Source: Typha latifolia (Eukaryota; Streptophyta; Magnoliopsida; Poales; Typhaceae). Taken from it: 64,000 nt of DNA. Positions 36,628 to 50,801 of the stretch are shown here, one piece after another. A program made the position numbers and the translations under genes. Numbering within the stretch: the first letter of the stretch is position 1; the number at the start of each line of letters is the position of its first letter. The notes under the pieces were generated by a model. That model made no database searches and was not told the origin of the DNA. It saw only the letters and a list, made by a program, of their open reading frames with translations. The DNA lies in assembly GCA_019914945.1 (NCBI GenBank), contig CM034112.1, positions 395,001 through 459,000 of the forward strand. Reading direction: 5' to 3'.

Positions 36628-39046
36628 TTAAATTGCTGGTGTAGCCGATAAGTCCACATAATTATGTCTTGACCTCTTAGAGGGTGGGGAATAAGAACCA
36701 CCAACTATATTGGATTCAATTTTACTATCATGCTTGAGCATTTTATGCCTGTCAATAAGTTGTGGAGAGTCCTCTGCTGCTAGTCCTGCACCAGGAGAGC
36801 GCTTATCTGTTTTGGCGTGATCATTTTCAGGAATTTCCCTTATGTCAATAGAATTTGTTAGCTCTGACAACTGGGTAGATGACTCGTCCATATTAGCCGA
36901 CGCCTTGATCTTGTCGATGCCCTGGCATTGTTTTTCAAACATCATCTGAAGATACCTCCCGTGTTCTTCAATTTGCAACTGCAGCTTCCTTTGAATCTGT
37001 AGAGGAAAAGAATATAACCTAGTTGAACACAAACAATCCTTTCCAATAACAATTTTCCTGAGATCCATTAGAGAAAGACTTGAGAAAATATTGCATGTGC
37101 TGTTAAGAATTACATTCAGCAGTATTATCTCATCATTTTCTACTGCAACAATTATTAATCAGTACTTCAGTAGTACCTCAAGCTGTTCGTGAAGTTGTTT
37201 CTGGACTTCAACCTGAACTCTCAATGCTTCAGTGATCCCCGTACCCCTATCAAAAAAGAGAGATAGGATCAGGTTTGACTTGGTATGAACCTTATCAGAG
37301 AGCCCTCTGACTATGCACTTTATGCTTTATTTCTTTAGAATTGTGGAAAACAGTAGCACCAAAGCAAGAGAAATTGAATTGATATGTACAGATAGTAAAT
37401 GAAGTTACAGAAGTCCCACTTAGCAATGATCCACTTACATTCTTAAGTCTAGAGATGAGACTTCTTCAATTTGAGTAATCTTTGTCGACATTCCTGCCAC
37501 GTGAGAAAATTCTGTGAGTGGTCTTCAAATTCAAACAGTGGAACCGCATGAGAATATTAGCCATTTGACATGACATACTTAATAAGTAAAAAGAGGCAAT
37601 AAAAATGCAACACTAACACCAAAAGTTACGATAATTGGTACAAGATTGGCAAACCTTCTATTGATTCTGGTCTGAACCGTGCTGTTCGATATTTCTGGAA
37701 CATAAGAAAAGGGTCTATAAGAAAATAAAAGGCCTAAAAGGATAAAGCTTATGTAACTACAGAAAAGGGTACAAAAGATGAACCTGCAGGTGGCTTTTTA
37801 CATGGTAGATGGTCAAACCCTCAACCTTCATGAGCTTCCGCACGCCCTTAGGGGTTGCTTCTATAGAGCAGAAGAAACAGAAATTAGTGCAACGAACTCA
37901 AAGCATAATAAGTTAGCGAGAAAATATATAAATAAAAATAACACGTGTTCCACAGAGCAACAATTACTTTCACTACCACCAAGTTTCTTTACAGCTTCTA
38001 CAAAGAGTTCGTGGAGTTCTGGTGTCCATCTCATTCGTGACCTGGCTGGAGCTGCATTTGTAGAAGAAGATGGACCAGTGGCATTAGAAAGCTCACTGGA
38101 ATGGGAAGGAAGTGATAGATGGGTTTGTGAATTCTGAACTGAAAAGTCTGCAGGCACATGAACTGCTGAATGTATTACCTATAAAAAGAAGGTCATATAA
38201 GTTCAAGAGGAGTGCTCAATCTGGGTAAGCACTAATTAATACTATAATAGTCCTCTCCTTAGCCTCATAATAAGCATTAATTAATACCATAAACACTTAT
38301 AAGAACTAGTTTTCTTCTTTGATGAACTTACTTCACCAATCTGCTAGTTGTATTCACATACCATAACTTCATAGTATTAAACATCTTGTTATCTCTCACA
38401 GATAATATACATAGCATCATATAAAAGTAAATCTCCAAGTCTAATATGCAAATGTACAAACCTTTGTCTGAGATTCAGTGGTATCACTATCATCCAGTAG
38501 CTCCCTCCAATTTTCATTAATTAAGCCCGTCAAATCTGACCATTCATCTTGCTTATTGATGTCACCAGGATTAGTAATGTGATTTTCTTGGATTTGATTG
38601 TTGAGATTGACATGATCTGGGTAATCAGTTATTCCTTGAATTGATTCTGGACGCCAAGTAATTTCAGCAGATTCTTCAGGATAAGTATTCAATGAAGGTT
38701 GGCATGTTGCTGAATATAATGAAAATGTGGAGGGCAAGGAGGAATTGCGATCTGACAATTTTGAAATATATGGAGCATCGAAAGTATGCTTCTCATGAGG
38801 TGATATTGCGTCAATATGAAGATCTGAATCGAACACTGGAGCTGCTGAAAGTGAAAACCCATAAACCCCATTATTGGACATCAGAGGGTTTTGGAGTGGT
38901 GCCAAAGAGTTTTTTCTCAGCTCCATTTCCATTAAAGCCTGTTGAGAATCCAGAAGTTTGGGATACTTCTCTTCAATAGGGGAAGGTCGAACGTGTAAAG
39001 ATGAGGAAACAAGCATGGGAATGCCTCTGTTATGAAATTGTTTCAT
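36628..39046 (-). CDS. MYB-CC transcription factor, PHR1/PHL-like
   Basis: Seven minus-strand coding exons, 39046-38462, 38178-37968, 37860-37784, 37694-37655, 37493-37439, 37246-37177 and 36996-36628, join in phase to 468 residues. The start [10 protein letters not shown] follows a 5' UTR intron. The single MYB repeat (about 244-297) reads [20 protein letters not shown], then [20 protein letters not shown] and [17 protein letters not shown], the GARP/MYB-CC type. The MYB-CC coiled coil follows, with [13 protein letters not shown] and [23 protein letters not shown]-type factors bind P1BS (GNATATNC) sites and drive phosphate-starvation genes, restrained by SPX proteins. The C-terminal ~90 residues are low complexity. 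Assignment to PHR proper or a PHL paralogue would need a tree. Confidence 0.93.
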
Positions 39047-39054
39047 TTTGATTC

Positions 39055-39962
39055 CTACAGAGATAAAATTGGTCAACCTATATCACTTCAGATACAATCT
39101 TTTTTATCCTTCTAATCTGCAGAATGACAACTGTCATTGCCTTGTTCTCCAAAACAAAGAAAACTATAAATTACATGTATCGTTGGCCCTGTATATGGAG
39201 TATCATAAATTAGATTCAACCACGAAAATGAAAACAAGAAATGAAGCAGGACTCTTCTAAAAAATTCATTATATTATGCATTAGCAGTAAAATATGAGGG
39301 CATTATCGATTGAATGTGATGTCCTCTATAGTTCTATAGGACTAGTTAGAGCTGTGGTATGAGAACATTTAACTAAAACAGAAAGAAAGAGCCTTGTCAT
39401 AAAAGCGTAAAAGTTCAAAATAGACTGCAAGTTCATAAGAGATTAATACACAAAAATATACCATTATTTCCACCATAAGCACGGATAACGAAGCATGGGA
39501 CATGGGCCACATGCTATAAATTGGTTGACAATCCAAACTAACAGTAGCATCAGATTGGGACTTTTTCCGCCTATCATTTTATGGGAACCAAAATCTTGAA
39601 TGAAGCTAATCCATTTCCATCATTTAGATTAAGAAAAAGAAAAAAAAAATCTCATCAATATTATCATCCTGTCTCGGTAACAAACACTGTTAGAGTAGAT
39701 TTCACATGACAAGTTAAAAAATTTTAACCCAATATATTTCCACATGCAGAAGGAATCCTCAGTCCAATTAATTCGACTTAGTTATAAGCAAAAGGAGAGG
39801 CAGGATCGAATTGGGCCTTTCCTACTCTCATCCAAAAATCTACATGCAACCAAAAGAAGGATTCTTCAGCCGCCATCAAATGCAACCGAACGAAATCGAA
39901 AGAAAACAATAAAGACAAAGATAGCATAGTGCAAAATCGAAGTGGGTTTCTCGTAATCTTAC
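39055..39962 (-). other. 5' UTR intron of the MYB-CC gene
   Basis: On the minus strand, the donor GAG/GTAAGA at 39962 and the acceptor CTGTAG/GAATC at 39055 bracket a 908-bp intron ending nine bases before the ATG. The upstream non-coding exon would start near 40080 in a GC-richer patch. Leader introns of this kind are common in PHR genes. Confidence 0.6.
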
Positions 39963-40089
39963 CTCCTTTGAATCAAATAGCGGTCTTATAGATGGAGAAG
40001 TGATGGAAAGGAGAGATTTTTGAGAGGAAAGGAGAAGGAATCCGAGTTCCATCTCAAAAGGAGTAAAACCCCCCCTCTAACGACGAGCA

Positions 40090-41531
40090 ATGGGAGACAA
40101 ATTACGTATATACATTCGTATTAGATTTAGAGCCCGTATTGTTAGAGAATATTTCGTTATTTTAAATCAAAGTCTTTGAGATGGAATCTTTTGATGTTAA
40201 TTGACTACTTTAAATAATATCATTTGCATAACAAGAACGCTTATCTAAGCCCCTCGACGTGCTTAATATCTTTTTTCAAAACATTTGTTTAACTTATCCC
40301 AAATAATTTTATATCATTTCCCATGTATTGGTTTTGAACAGTATAAATTAAAGCAAATATTAGGCATTAATTACCTCTTTCAGATTAAATTAAACCATCC
40401 ACTGGCTGCTATAATTTCTTAATCTTGGTTTATTATCTACAGTGGACAAGTCGACCAAGGCAAGGCAATAGTAGCCTAAAATGTCAAATACTAATAATAT
40501 TATAAAAGATCACGGTGTTGCGTGTAAAAGATTGTGAGTAGGTTGACTTTGTAGAGATTCTGACTCTGATATTTTGTTTTTGTTGGCCGGTGATATTTTG
40601 ATGGCCGGAGATGCCTCTATCTAGTGTTGCATAGAGGCATCTCCGGCACTTTCAACAAAATTACTGTTAATCATATATTTAGATAATTAAACTGTGCTGT
40701 CAAATGGTTGGCGACTCATGTTAGATAAGTTTACTTTCATTTTGTGTTATGCTGCTGATGGCACCTTAGGGGCACCACGGTATAATTAATTTAGGAGCCT
40801 TATCATTTGATATTTGATGCATTCTTAATTCCTAAAAAAATAAAAATCTCCTTTTGGGTTTATCTGCAAAATTCCCATGGATGATGGTAATGTTTGGAAG
40901 TTTAGTGGATGATAATCTTGTCATCATTCTATGGTTTGGATGATGGATGGATACAAAACCAATGTGCTTTACTTAATAGATCCTTTCTGGCTGTTTTATA
41001 TTCTTTTAAGTAATCAAAATTAATTTATGATTAAAATAATTACTTAAGATAATAAAAGAATTTCTTTATACCATTGTTTTGTCTCCAATTTTTTTATACC
41101 GTTATCTTATTTATTCCATTGAACAATAATTAAAGACCAGAAGAAGAAAGAACGAAAGAAATATCAGAGATTTATATATTAATTTTATTTTCTCTTTTGA
41201 AACTAAATTTAAGTTGATGAATAATATTTGAAACTCTGAGCTGAGCTGAAAAGAATCTAACAGCTATGCATCCACCAATTGAAATTTCCAGAAGCAATTT
41301 AATTATATTTAATTTTGTTAATTTATAATGATAAATTTCTAGTTTGTATTATATATATATATATATAATAAATTGTGCGTACAAAATATACATCCATTCA
41401 ATTATATATGCTAAAGTAAAAATTTTAATATAATTAAATTACAAAAGTCCAGCTTCTATCCCTACAAAGATCCGCAAATCCTTAATCCCTAACCCTCTTA
41501 AGAGCTAAACTATAATTAATTACTTCAGAAT
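40090..41531. other. Intergenic, no gene seen
   Basis: AT-rich DNA between the MYB-CC promoter and the small orphan gene. It holds the hairpin annotated separately and a (TA)n run at about 41349-41366. Confidence 0.5.
40604..40647. repeat. 17-bp perfect inverted repeat with 10-base loop
   Basis: GCCGGAGATGCCTCTAT at 40604-40620 is perfectly complementary to 40631-40647. The similarity extends imperfectly outward (tttttgttggccgg on the left, ctttcaacaaaa on the right). It is GC-rich within AT-rich surroundings. Confidence 0.85.
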
Positions 41532-41804
41532 CTATTTGCTCCAAGGATGGATGATGCATCCATCATCAAAATTCTGAGAGTAGCTTTCTAAATCATAAGC
41601 AAATTTCGTGCTGCGCCTTCGCGAAGATCTCATCGCATTCCTCCAGCGATACCTCAATTTCGACAAAATTTGTTTCTTGCTCGTCGATCGCCGCCACCAT
41701 CGGATCACTGAACTGTGTCTAATGCTCAGCAGAATCACTTCATTCTTTTCCAACTTCATTGCTTCCATCTTCTTGCTCCCAATGCTACTCCAATTGATCA
41801 TCAA
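41532..41804 (-). CDS. Small basic plant protein ending in a NFDDG motif
   Basis: A single exon codes 90 residues. After a Lys/Glu-rich start there is an Arg/Trp/Ser-rich middle (IRWWRRSTSKKQ, RYRWRNAMRSSRRRS), then FAYDLESYSQNFDDGC. I recall short, unnamed plant proteins that share an RWRNAM-type basic block followed by a Y-D-x-x-S-Y-x-x-NFDDG end, but I know no function. A TATA box sits 60 bases upstream of the ATG, consistent with a compact real gene. There are no membrane segments or signal peptide. A shorter start at Met13 (MEAMKLEK) is possible. Confidence 0.6.
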   Translation of the reverse strand: MMINWSSIGSKKMEAMKLEKNEVILLSIRHSSVIRWWRRSTSKKQILSKLRYRWRNAMRSSRRRSTKFAYDLESYSQNFDDGCIIHPWSK

Positions 41805-41863
41805 TATATATATAAATTGGTCTTGTAGAACTAACTTGCTCTCAAATGATACCAGCTTAGATG

Positions 41864-41873
41864 CTTATATATA
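41864..41873 (-). promoter_or_regulatory. TATA box of the small orphan gene
   Basis: TATATATAAG on the minus strand, 60 bases upstream of the ATG at 41804, a spacing that predicts a leader of about 30 bases. Confidence 0.5.
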
Positions 41874-43086
41874 CAACTCTCCGACACAAAGACACCGAAC
41901 AAAGAAATCTATACGTTTGGTTGTCAAATGGTCTCAGGCTGCCTTTATTGCCTTTCTAGTCAGAGCCTTGGCAAAAGTTTAACAAGATGATAAGATCAGA
42001 TCACTTTTGCTTTCAAGTGATGGATCTCATACATAGACTCTAGGAAAAAGTTTTCAAAAGGATGATGATTCCATGTAAGATAGTGCTTTAGAATTCCACT
42101 AGGTGAGCAATGGGGAATAATTTTCTTTTTTATAATTAATTAATTTTAATAAAGTTGGTTGATATTTTTTATTATTATTAATTAAAAAGGTCATAGTATT
42201 AATTCCAATCCTAAGCATCAATTCTTGTATGATATATTACTTAGCATTCAATATAATATTATAACGATAATTAGAGGATAAACTACCGAGTGCTTTTTTC
42301 TTTTTCTTTTTTGACTAAAGATCTTCTCTACTTTGGTGGGCTTCAACGAGATTTCTGAAACATCAACGGCCAGGATTTAATCCATTGACCATTGGTTTGC
42401 GCGGACGGTGGCGATTAACCCTTTTCATCATAAAGCCCCATCGACGGAGAATCCAATCCCTTCGCGTTCAACATCGCAAGAGCGGTCGGAAGCTTCCGAG
42501 CCGGCGTCGATGCGCCGCCGCCAGTCGGGGTAGTCGCCGTTCGCCGACGAGGCGCTGACGTGTGGCTTATGTGATTTTTAGAAAACGTAGATGAGTAAGT
42601 ATAAAGCTCGTTAAATTTGTTCCTCTTTTCTAAAAGTTATAAGTTGGGGGGTAACGTTTAATTCGTGCCGTGCTCGGCGGCGAGATCATTATCGTTGCAG
42701 ACTTCAATGGAAAGCCCATACTAAACGTTAATATCTCCCTAAGGGCAAACTCGGCGACGAGTTCTGGGTCACCACAGGCAAAGAAGCCAAATAACTTGGT
42801 AATGGGCTGACCACGTCAACCTTCCTTTGACTGTTTTTAATTCGACGCCTAAATTTTAATAAATTACTAAAAGACAATCTGAACCGCTGTTGTCACTGGA
42901 TTTTTAGAGAAAACTCCCCATTAAGGTGTTTTATGTGATTAATAGAACAATAAAGGGTTGAATTAAAAATAATGCGAAGACGGGATGTGACCAGAAATAA
43001 ATGCATAATGTGGGGTCTGAAATGCAAAACCGTACGAGAACAAGGTTCGAGGGTGTAATGGTAATTTACCTGATCGACACAGAACG
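41874..43086. other. Intergenic between the orphan gene and RPL23
   Basis: Divergent flanks of the two genes. Most is AT-rich. A GC-rich island at about 42440-42565 contains the gene fragment annotated separately. No intact gene is seen. Confidence 0.5.
42510..42564 (+). pseudogene. Fragment resembling the start of the unc-13-like gene
   Basis: From the ATG at 42510 the translation is MRRRQSG, then TAG, then SPFADEALT. This parallels MPRRRQSGSSSFADEEAEDLT at the start of the unc-13-like gene (14270, minus strand). The DNA match is close: CGCCGCCGCCAGTCGGGGT, then TTCGCCGACGAGG, are shared. A TAG interrupts the frame and the match ends within about 55 bases. It looks like a displaced, broken 5' fragment, although convergent low-complexity GC codons cannot be ruled out at this length. 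Confidence 0.5.
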
Positions 43087-43114
43087 AAAACCCTAGAATT
43101 CGCCTCGTATAAAA
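43087..43114 (+). promoter_or_regulatory. Core promoter of RPL23: telo box and TATA box
   Basis: AAAACCCTAG (43087-43096) is the telo box found in many plant ribosomal protein promoters. TATAAAA follows at 43108-43114, about 65 bases before the ATG at 43179. Confidence 0.6.
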
Positions 43115-43178
43115 TTGGTACCTCTCGCCCTTCGCTTCAACTCCGGCGTGGCGTCGTACGCTCCACTTTCTCTCCAAG

Positions 43179-44864
<1,686 letters not shown>

Positions 44865-45737
44865 TGGTGTAGTTAGCTGCATTTATGCAAGGAAATTTGA
44901 GTGTTTTAGTAGTGTTTGGACAAGAAGGAAGATTGACTTTACCTTCTAATTTTGTTTTGAATTTTGGAATCATTCTACTTGCTGGATTTTAGTGTCTTCA
45001 GGTTAAATTTTATCAGTTGCTTGCCTAATTATATAAGATGTGATGGCCGACGGGTCTTTGCATTATAGGTTACCTTTTTATCGTATTCTTATGCTGATGG
45101 CATTCCAGAATGGCCAGTTTTTTGCTTAGCTGCGTAAACATTGTGAGGGATTCATTTCGGACTGTAGAATTCTGATGGGATTTTTACTTAATAACCATTA
45201 ATAAACCCTTTCGAGTATCGTTTAAAAGCGGTTGAAAAATGAAATGTTATCCAGTAATACTACAAGAGAACCTGTGTCAATATCAAGTCTCTAAGAGTAG
45301 TGAGACTGAATGCTTATTATCTTTGGTGATATAGCTAGTATCTGTAACTCTAGTATACATTGAGTGGAACCTAATTGCATTCAACTTCTTCACAGAAATG
45401 TAGATGTACGATCTTACATTGTAACATGTTACATGTTCTTCATATTTGTAGATATCTGCAAAACTGCAAATAAGTTTGGTCAATTTCTATCTATATAAAT
45501 TAGTGCTTGGCTATTCAAGCATCAATTACAGAACTCCACAGCTCATTTGTAGCAGTTCCATGACCTTAACTACCGTACCTAGAGCTACAGGAGTTGAAAA
45601 CATCTATAGAGTACACCACGGTCAAGCAAAATGAGATTAAGATTTTACCATGTATCAGTACATGCCTTCAAAAATAAGCTACTCGTAGCTCTGCTCCCAA
45701 AAATAACCCTTGACATCTTTGGTGAGTGCCTCTTCGC
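44865..45737. other. Convergent 3' ends of RPL23 and the SUVR gene
   Basis: RPL23 3' UTR on the left and SUVR 3' UTR on the right. No other gene or clear repeat is seen. Confidence 0.5.
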
Positions 45738-48700
45738 TCATTTCAAGACTAATGCCTTGCGTCTACTCTCTGTTAGAGAAGAAAATATCAGATTAGTTTT
45801 GGAGGCGAGGATGTTAAGAAAATTAGATTGAAAGCAGGACAAATAAATCTAATAGTTACGCATAGCATAAGAGCCTTTGAGATATGCACAGCATTTCTTC
45901 TCTTAAAGTTAGTAATATATGTGCTGATGGGAAGCACACAAATGAAAAGGAAAGTTGCCTTAACACCGAAAAGAAGGTCAAAATTTTGACCCCTATCTTT
46001 GGGTACAACGAACATTTACCCCCGTTATGCAGATATTTTATAAGCATTTCTCTATGGATTGAGGGTCGGTATTAGAAATTTAGTGACCAAGTAGAGGTAT
46101 GGTGCTACGGGAATTTGTATGCCAGAGCTTGCATGCTGGTGGATGTGCTGGAACTCATGTACATGCAAGTTTCATATGCAAATGACATGTGAAGATAATG
46201 CGCTGGAGGAAAAGAAAAGAAAAATGACCAACTTACTTCAAGCATACTGAAGGAGAGATGAAATTGCTAATAAATAATGTCATAACTCTGACATTCTAAG
46301 AAACTTCTCAAAATAGTTATAGCTTGATGTTTGAGATTAAAAGAATTAGGAGAGCATACTTGTACGTTTCAGATCTCGGCAATATCTACTTCCACATCTA
46401 CATCGGAATGCTTTGATAGGATGATCATGATCATCAAAATCAATTCCGTAATCCTGCAAACAAACCATATGAGGGATATCAAGAAACAACATGCTATCTT
46501 GATTACAAGAAATTATCAGCTTTCAGCAAGAGATAGAATTTAAATCCTAAATGCTACAAACATGTTCCAATTAAGCTCCAGGTAATACTGAGCTTACCTT
46601 AACTTGAGCCCAAGATGTAGGCACTATCTTTAAGCTTAGGAGTTGGCTGGAATAAATGTCAGCTGGTACCAGAGAAGAATAGGAAAGCTTACTTGACAAA
46701 CCTAACAGTATCAGAGAACAGCATCTTTTGCACTTCCTATATTCACTTCACTTTCTCTCAAGTTCCAAAAAGGTTTAGTCTATGCTCACTCATTAATGAA
46801 AATAGAGGTTGTTTTGACTATCATGAAGTCCGTTCCTTATCAGCATGTTATAAGACAAGCAGCAAACAAGGTTGGTGTAGGTCAGATCAAGACATAACAC
46901 GATTATTGATAGATGAATAACTGAGCTTCCCCTCTCGCCAATAATAGTAATAACCAGTTGGGTCTTCTCCCAACTTTTTGCAATTTTTAGTTTAAGCATG
47001 CATCTTAGATTCAACAGATCTTCATCTGGTAAATGTGTATGCATACAATGATGGCCAGACGGTTAGGTAGAAAGACAAATAGACTGTGAATCAATATATC
47101 AGTACAATTATTGGAATTCCATCAGAGACAAAAAAAAACTACAGCGAAGAGTAATTTTAAATAACAAATAAGTTAGAATTAAATAAATAAAACATATTTG
47201 CAGTATTGGATAAAAGTTAAATTTCCTAGACAAGTATGCGCTACAACTGCGATGCAGCTTACCCATGTTAGCTCCTCGAATGCTTCTACTTTTCTTGTTG
47301 TGAAAAAAGCAAGCTGCATGATACAAACAATATGAAGCCTTGAGACCATGAACTTGCTGGTGCTAATTTGAATATAAAAGACTACAAATTTGGAGGCAGC
47401 AGCTTAGGTCATGTACATGATAATAGTGATGATCTGGTGTCTCCACTTCAACTGGAATTTCAACCAAATTTGCATCATAACACCTAAAGCACTTGAATGA
47501 TCAAGATCACGAGAGAAACTGTGGATGATTTAAGTCCAAACTCTTCTTTTTTTGTCAGTCAACAGAAAATTCATATACCAAAATTCAGTTGATTTGCAAG
47601 AACTAGGAATATATAGATCAGTTACAGCAGCATATTTTGCACTCTCTATATTCACTTCAACTTTCTCTCAAATTCCAAAAATCGCAATCATTTTGAAGCA
47701 GCAGGTTTTGCCTACCTATATCAAGTTTTTCTTTATTATATTGCTGTAACTTCTTTCCAGGAGATAGCAAACAACACATTAAGGAATGAATGAATACCTG
47801 TGGTTAACAAACCTTGCAACATTTCCATAAAATGTTGCATCCAAGCAAAGGGCTTCTTCATCCTTCAAAACACCTTCTGAGCCCCAATCAGCATCCAGAA
47901 GCACAGGGTATGTGTGCTTTGCATTGCCTGTGCTCTGCACTGTACGGTCATAAAGTTCCATGTTCGTTAACACCTCACCAACATACTCACATACAAAAGC
48001 ACCCCTAGGCAATTCATCAAGTGTCTGTAGTCCCCAGCCCTTTCCTTCGGATGTAAAGAACACCTGAAAGGTAAAAAAATTACATGGGTGCAATTTAATA
48101 GATATGGAGACTGAAGAAAGTCGAAATTATGAAATACGCTTATATACAGATCCAAGTTTAAAGCAAAACCTACTTTATCCAAACCTTGTCCCAAAATAGG
48201 GGCCAGTTGGAGAACAACTCATGACTGAGAAGATTCAAGGAAATAAAATATATTTACAATTTGATACTTAATATGATGTCAACCCTCTAGAAAGTGGTGC
48301 CAAACATCCTGTTAAAATTAGAACTAGGCAAGAGAGGGTCTTACCATCTTTCCAATTAGATTAGTTGGCAGGTAGATTGTGTACCTTTCTTCCATTAGAG
48401 GAAAGTAAAATAGAAGAAAGCCAAAATCATATTCAAAGAATTATAACATAAAAATTCAGTCAAGTTTTGAAGAAACCTTACCTGCAAATTGCATGTGATA
48501 CCTCGTTGCACAACACGATTGCCACACTGCTTGTTGCACCCACACTTGCTCCAGCATTCCTTGATAAACCTTCTGACTAAATGCCCCTTACAGGATTCAG
48601 GTGTAGCCTCATTTTTGGACCTTTCAAGAGGACAATCTTTACAATAAATATGATGATGATTTTGAGGATCACGGTTCATTGAGATACATTCCTCAAGGAA

Positions 48701-50801
48701 CTCCATCTTAACCACACCATCTGGTGTGTATGCATATTCCCCTCCAGTTTCTCGTGCGCAAGCACAAGGTATTGGTGCAGACAAGCAGTCACCAAAACAA
48801 TCAGAGCAGCAATCTTCATCACCGATCCGAGCAAGAGAGAAGTTAACATAAGCATTCTGATAAATAAGGTTTTGTGGTATATAGTTAAAAGAAGATGGAT
48901 ACTTTTCACTGTTTACTTCATTTACAACTGAAATTCGCAATCTTTCTTCCCCTTTAGATATGTCATTTACATCATGATTGGGTCTTACATCGCCAAGCGC
49001 AAGATGATGTGGTTGGACAACTATTGAGCCCTCTGGCCTATTTTCTGAGGCTCCAATAAGTGGAGGTTCCTTCGTGCTCTTGCCTCTTTGGTTTCCACCA
49101 TTTCCATCATTATTGGCTAACGTCCCTGAACATTTTGGATCTGCAATATTGGAAACACCACTTGGAGTCATGCCCATGCTACCAGTGATATTGTGTACAC
49201 CAGATCTTATTAGATAATCCACTGCAGAATCTACCTTTACAGAATTCTCCTGATTATTTGTGGTTGTTTCATTACTGAGGTCCAAAACACACTGGCAGAT
49301 TTCATTCATGAGGTTGCCAAGAGAAAAGTCAGGTTGCAGAATCCTGTATGACCTGAGGCATCGATCCTCTACCATCCTATAGACAGCTTCTAAGCTCGGC
49401 ATTTGAAAATTAGAGCGACCTGTATTACAAGTTAATGAAATTTTGACCTCTCCATTAGCAGAGGAGGCTATATCAACATTAGTAGAAGATGGTTCTTGCA
49501 CGTTCACTAATTCAGCTTTATTCCTAGTCTGGCAAGAGGTGATAGGAAACTCTTCTCCACCCTCACTATTCCCATGCTGATCTATTGTTGTTTTCGTAAC
49601 ATTTGTTGGCAAAGTAGGAATGTTCCTTAGAGAATCGTCTTGGATTCCCTGACCTTGATCATCTACAGAACATCATATCAATCCAGTTAGATCAGATATA
49701 AAAATTAACAGAAAACAATTATAAGAAGATAAATGAAGGGTGAAGAAGTTGAGTAATCTAGCATAATAATGATGTGATGAGAACACATCATGAGAAACTG
49801 ACTACCTCTGCTTCGGGAAGGAGCTGAGTGAGGAGGACAGATGAACGCAAGAGGAGCCTCATCATTTGGAAAGTCCCTATTCAATGGCTCAAGCACTGTT
49901 CTTACTGAACCAGTATGACTGACAGATGCATCAATCATTTGTCGAATCTCTATCCCTGGTTCAGCCTTTGGCTCTTTCAGACAGATGGCATTTACCAATT
50001 TCCCATTCCCTAAATCTTTCTCTCCTCCAGACACCACAAGTGAAGTTGTCTGAGCTTGTAGGCTGGCTTGACGTGCGCGAGCTAAAGCTCTAGTTTCCCT
50101 TCGACTTGTTTCAGGTGAAACTGTCCCAGTTTTTCCAGATGTATGAGATGGCTGAGGTGACATTTGCATAATTGCTTGCTCTTCTTGCCAAGGTTGAGGC
50201 GGTTCAATAGATTTGCCTCTAAGAGCCCTCCGGGGTGAATGCACCTCTGCTTCTCTGTGTTGAATGTGCTCTTCGCCTGGTTCAAGCTTTGGCCTCTTCA
50301 ATGGAGTCTCATCAGGCAAATCAGGGATACACATTGAAGGCGAAGGATCTTGATCCTCTTGCCTAATCCTTACTCTTGTTCTGAGAGGCTCTTGGTCATC
50401 ATCGACCGCAACTTCCTTCTTCTTACCATCCATATCCTGCAACATTTAACCAAACGGTTAACATTCCATATGGAGATAAGGAAAGAAGTAAGACTCAAAG
50501 AAAACGTACTACATACATCATCAACCATCTTGTCCTGGGCACCGTTCTCCTGAAAAAGATAACATGTTTAGCAAGCATATGCACTATTTATACCAAGTCA
50601 AGATTTTGGTAGCCATAACTTCACCTGCATGTCAAGTATGGCATCCGCGAGAACTCGATAGTTCTCGTCTTCGATGAGTTCCCACTTGTTACCATACAAA
50701 CTAAGTAGGTTCTTCAGAACAGGAGTTGCAACTTTCTTGGAGAACCCAAGAGACTTCATGGCGTTCAACGCCGCCCGTGCTCTTTCAGTTTTCGACGCCA
50801 T
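45738..50801 (-). CDS. SUVR-type SET-domain histone-lysine methyltransferase
   Basis: Nine minus-strand exons, 50801-50625, 50549-50517, 50436-49806, 49662-48482, 48063-47798, 47483-47417, 47313-47263, 46453-46360 and 45769-45738, join in phase to 843 residues. Residues 1-59 form the WIYLD domain (KVATPVLKNLLSLYGNKWEL, LIEDENYRVLADAI) that defines SUVR1/2/4. A long disordered region follows, then a Cys-rich pre-SET, then the SET domain from about 675 (SEGKGWGLQTLDELPRGAF, FVCEYVGEVLTN), the cofactor site FVNHRCYDANL, the catalytic ELTWDYG, and post-SET CRCGSRYC. The family includes H3K9 methyltransferases and the RdDM-linked, apparently inactive SUVR2; the catalytic residues here look intact. 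The last 32-base exon is less certain: reading on instead would stop shortly after 46360. Another in-frame ATG lies at 50840. Confidence 0.92.

Noticed and set aside
39744..39929. Short open frame upstream of the MYB-CC gene
   Set aside because: It falls in the 5' UTR intron on the opposite strand, with no supporting features.
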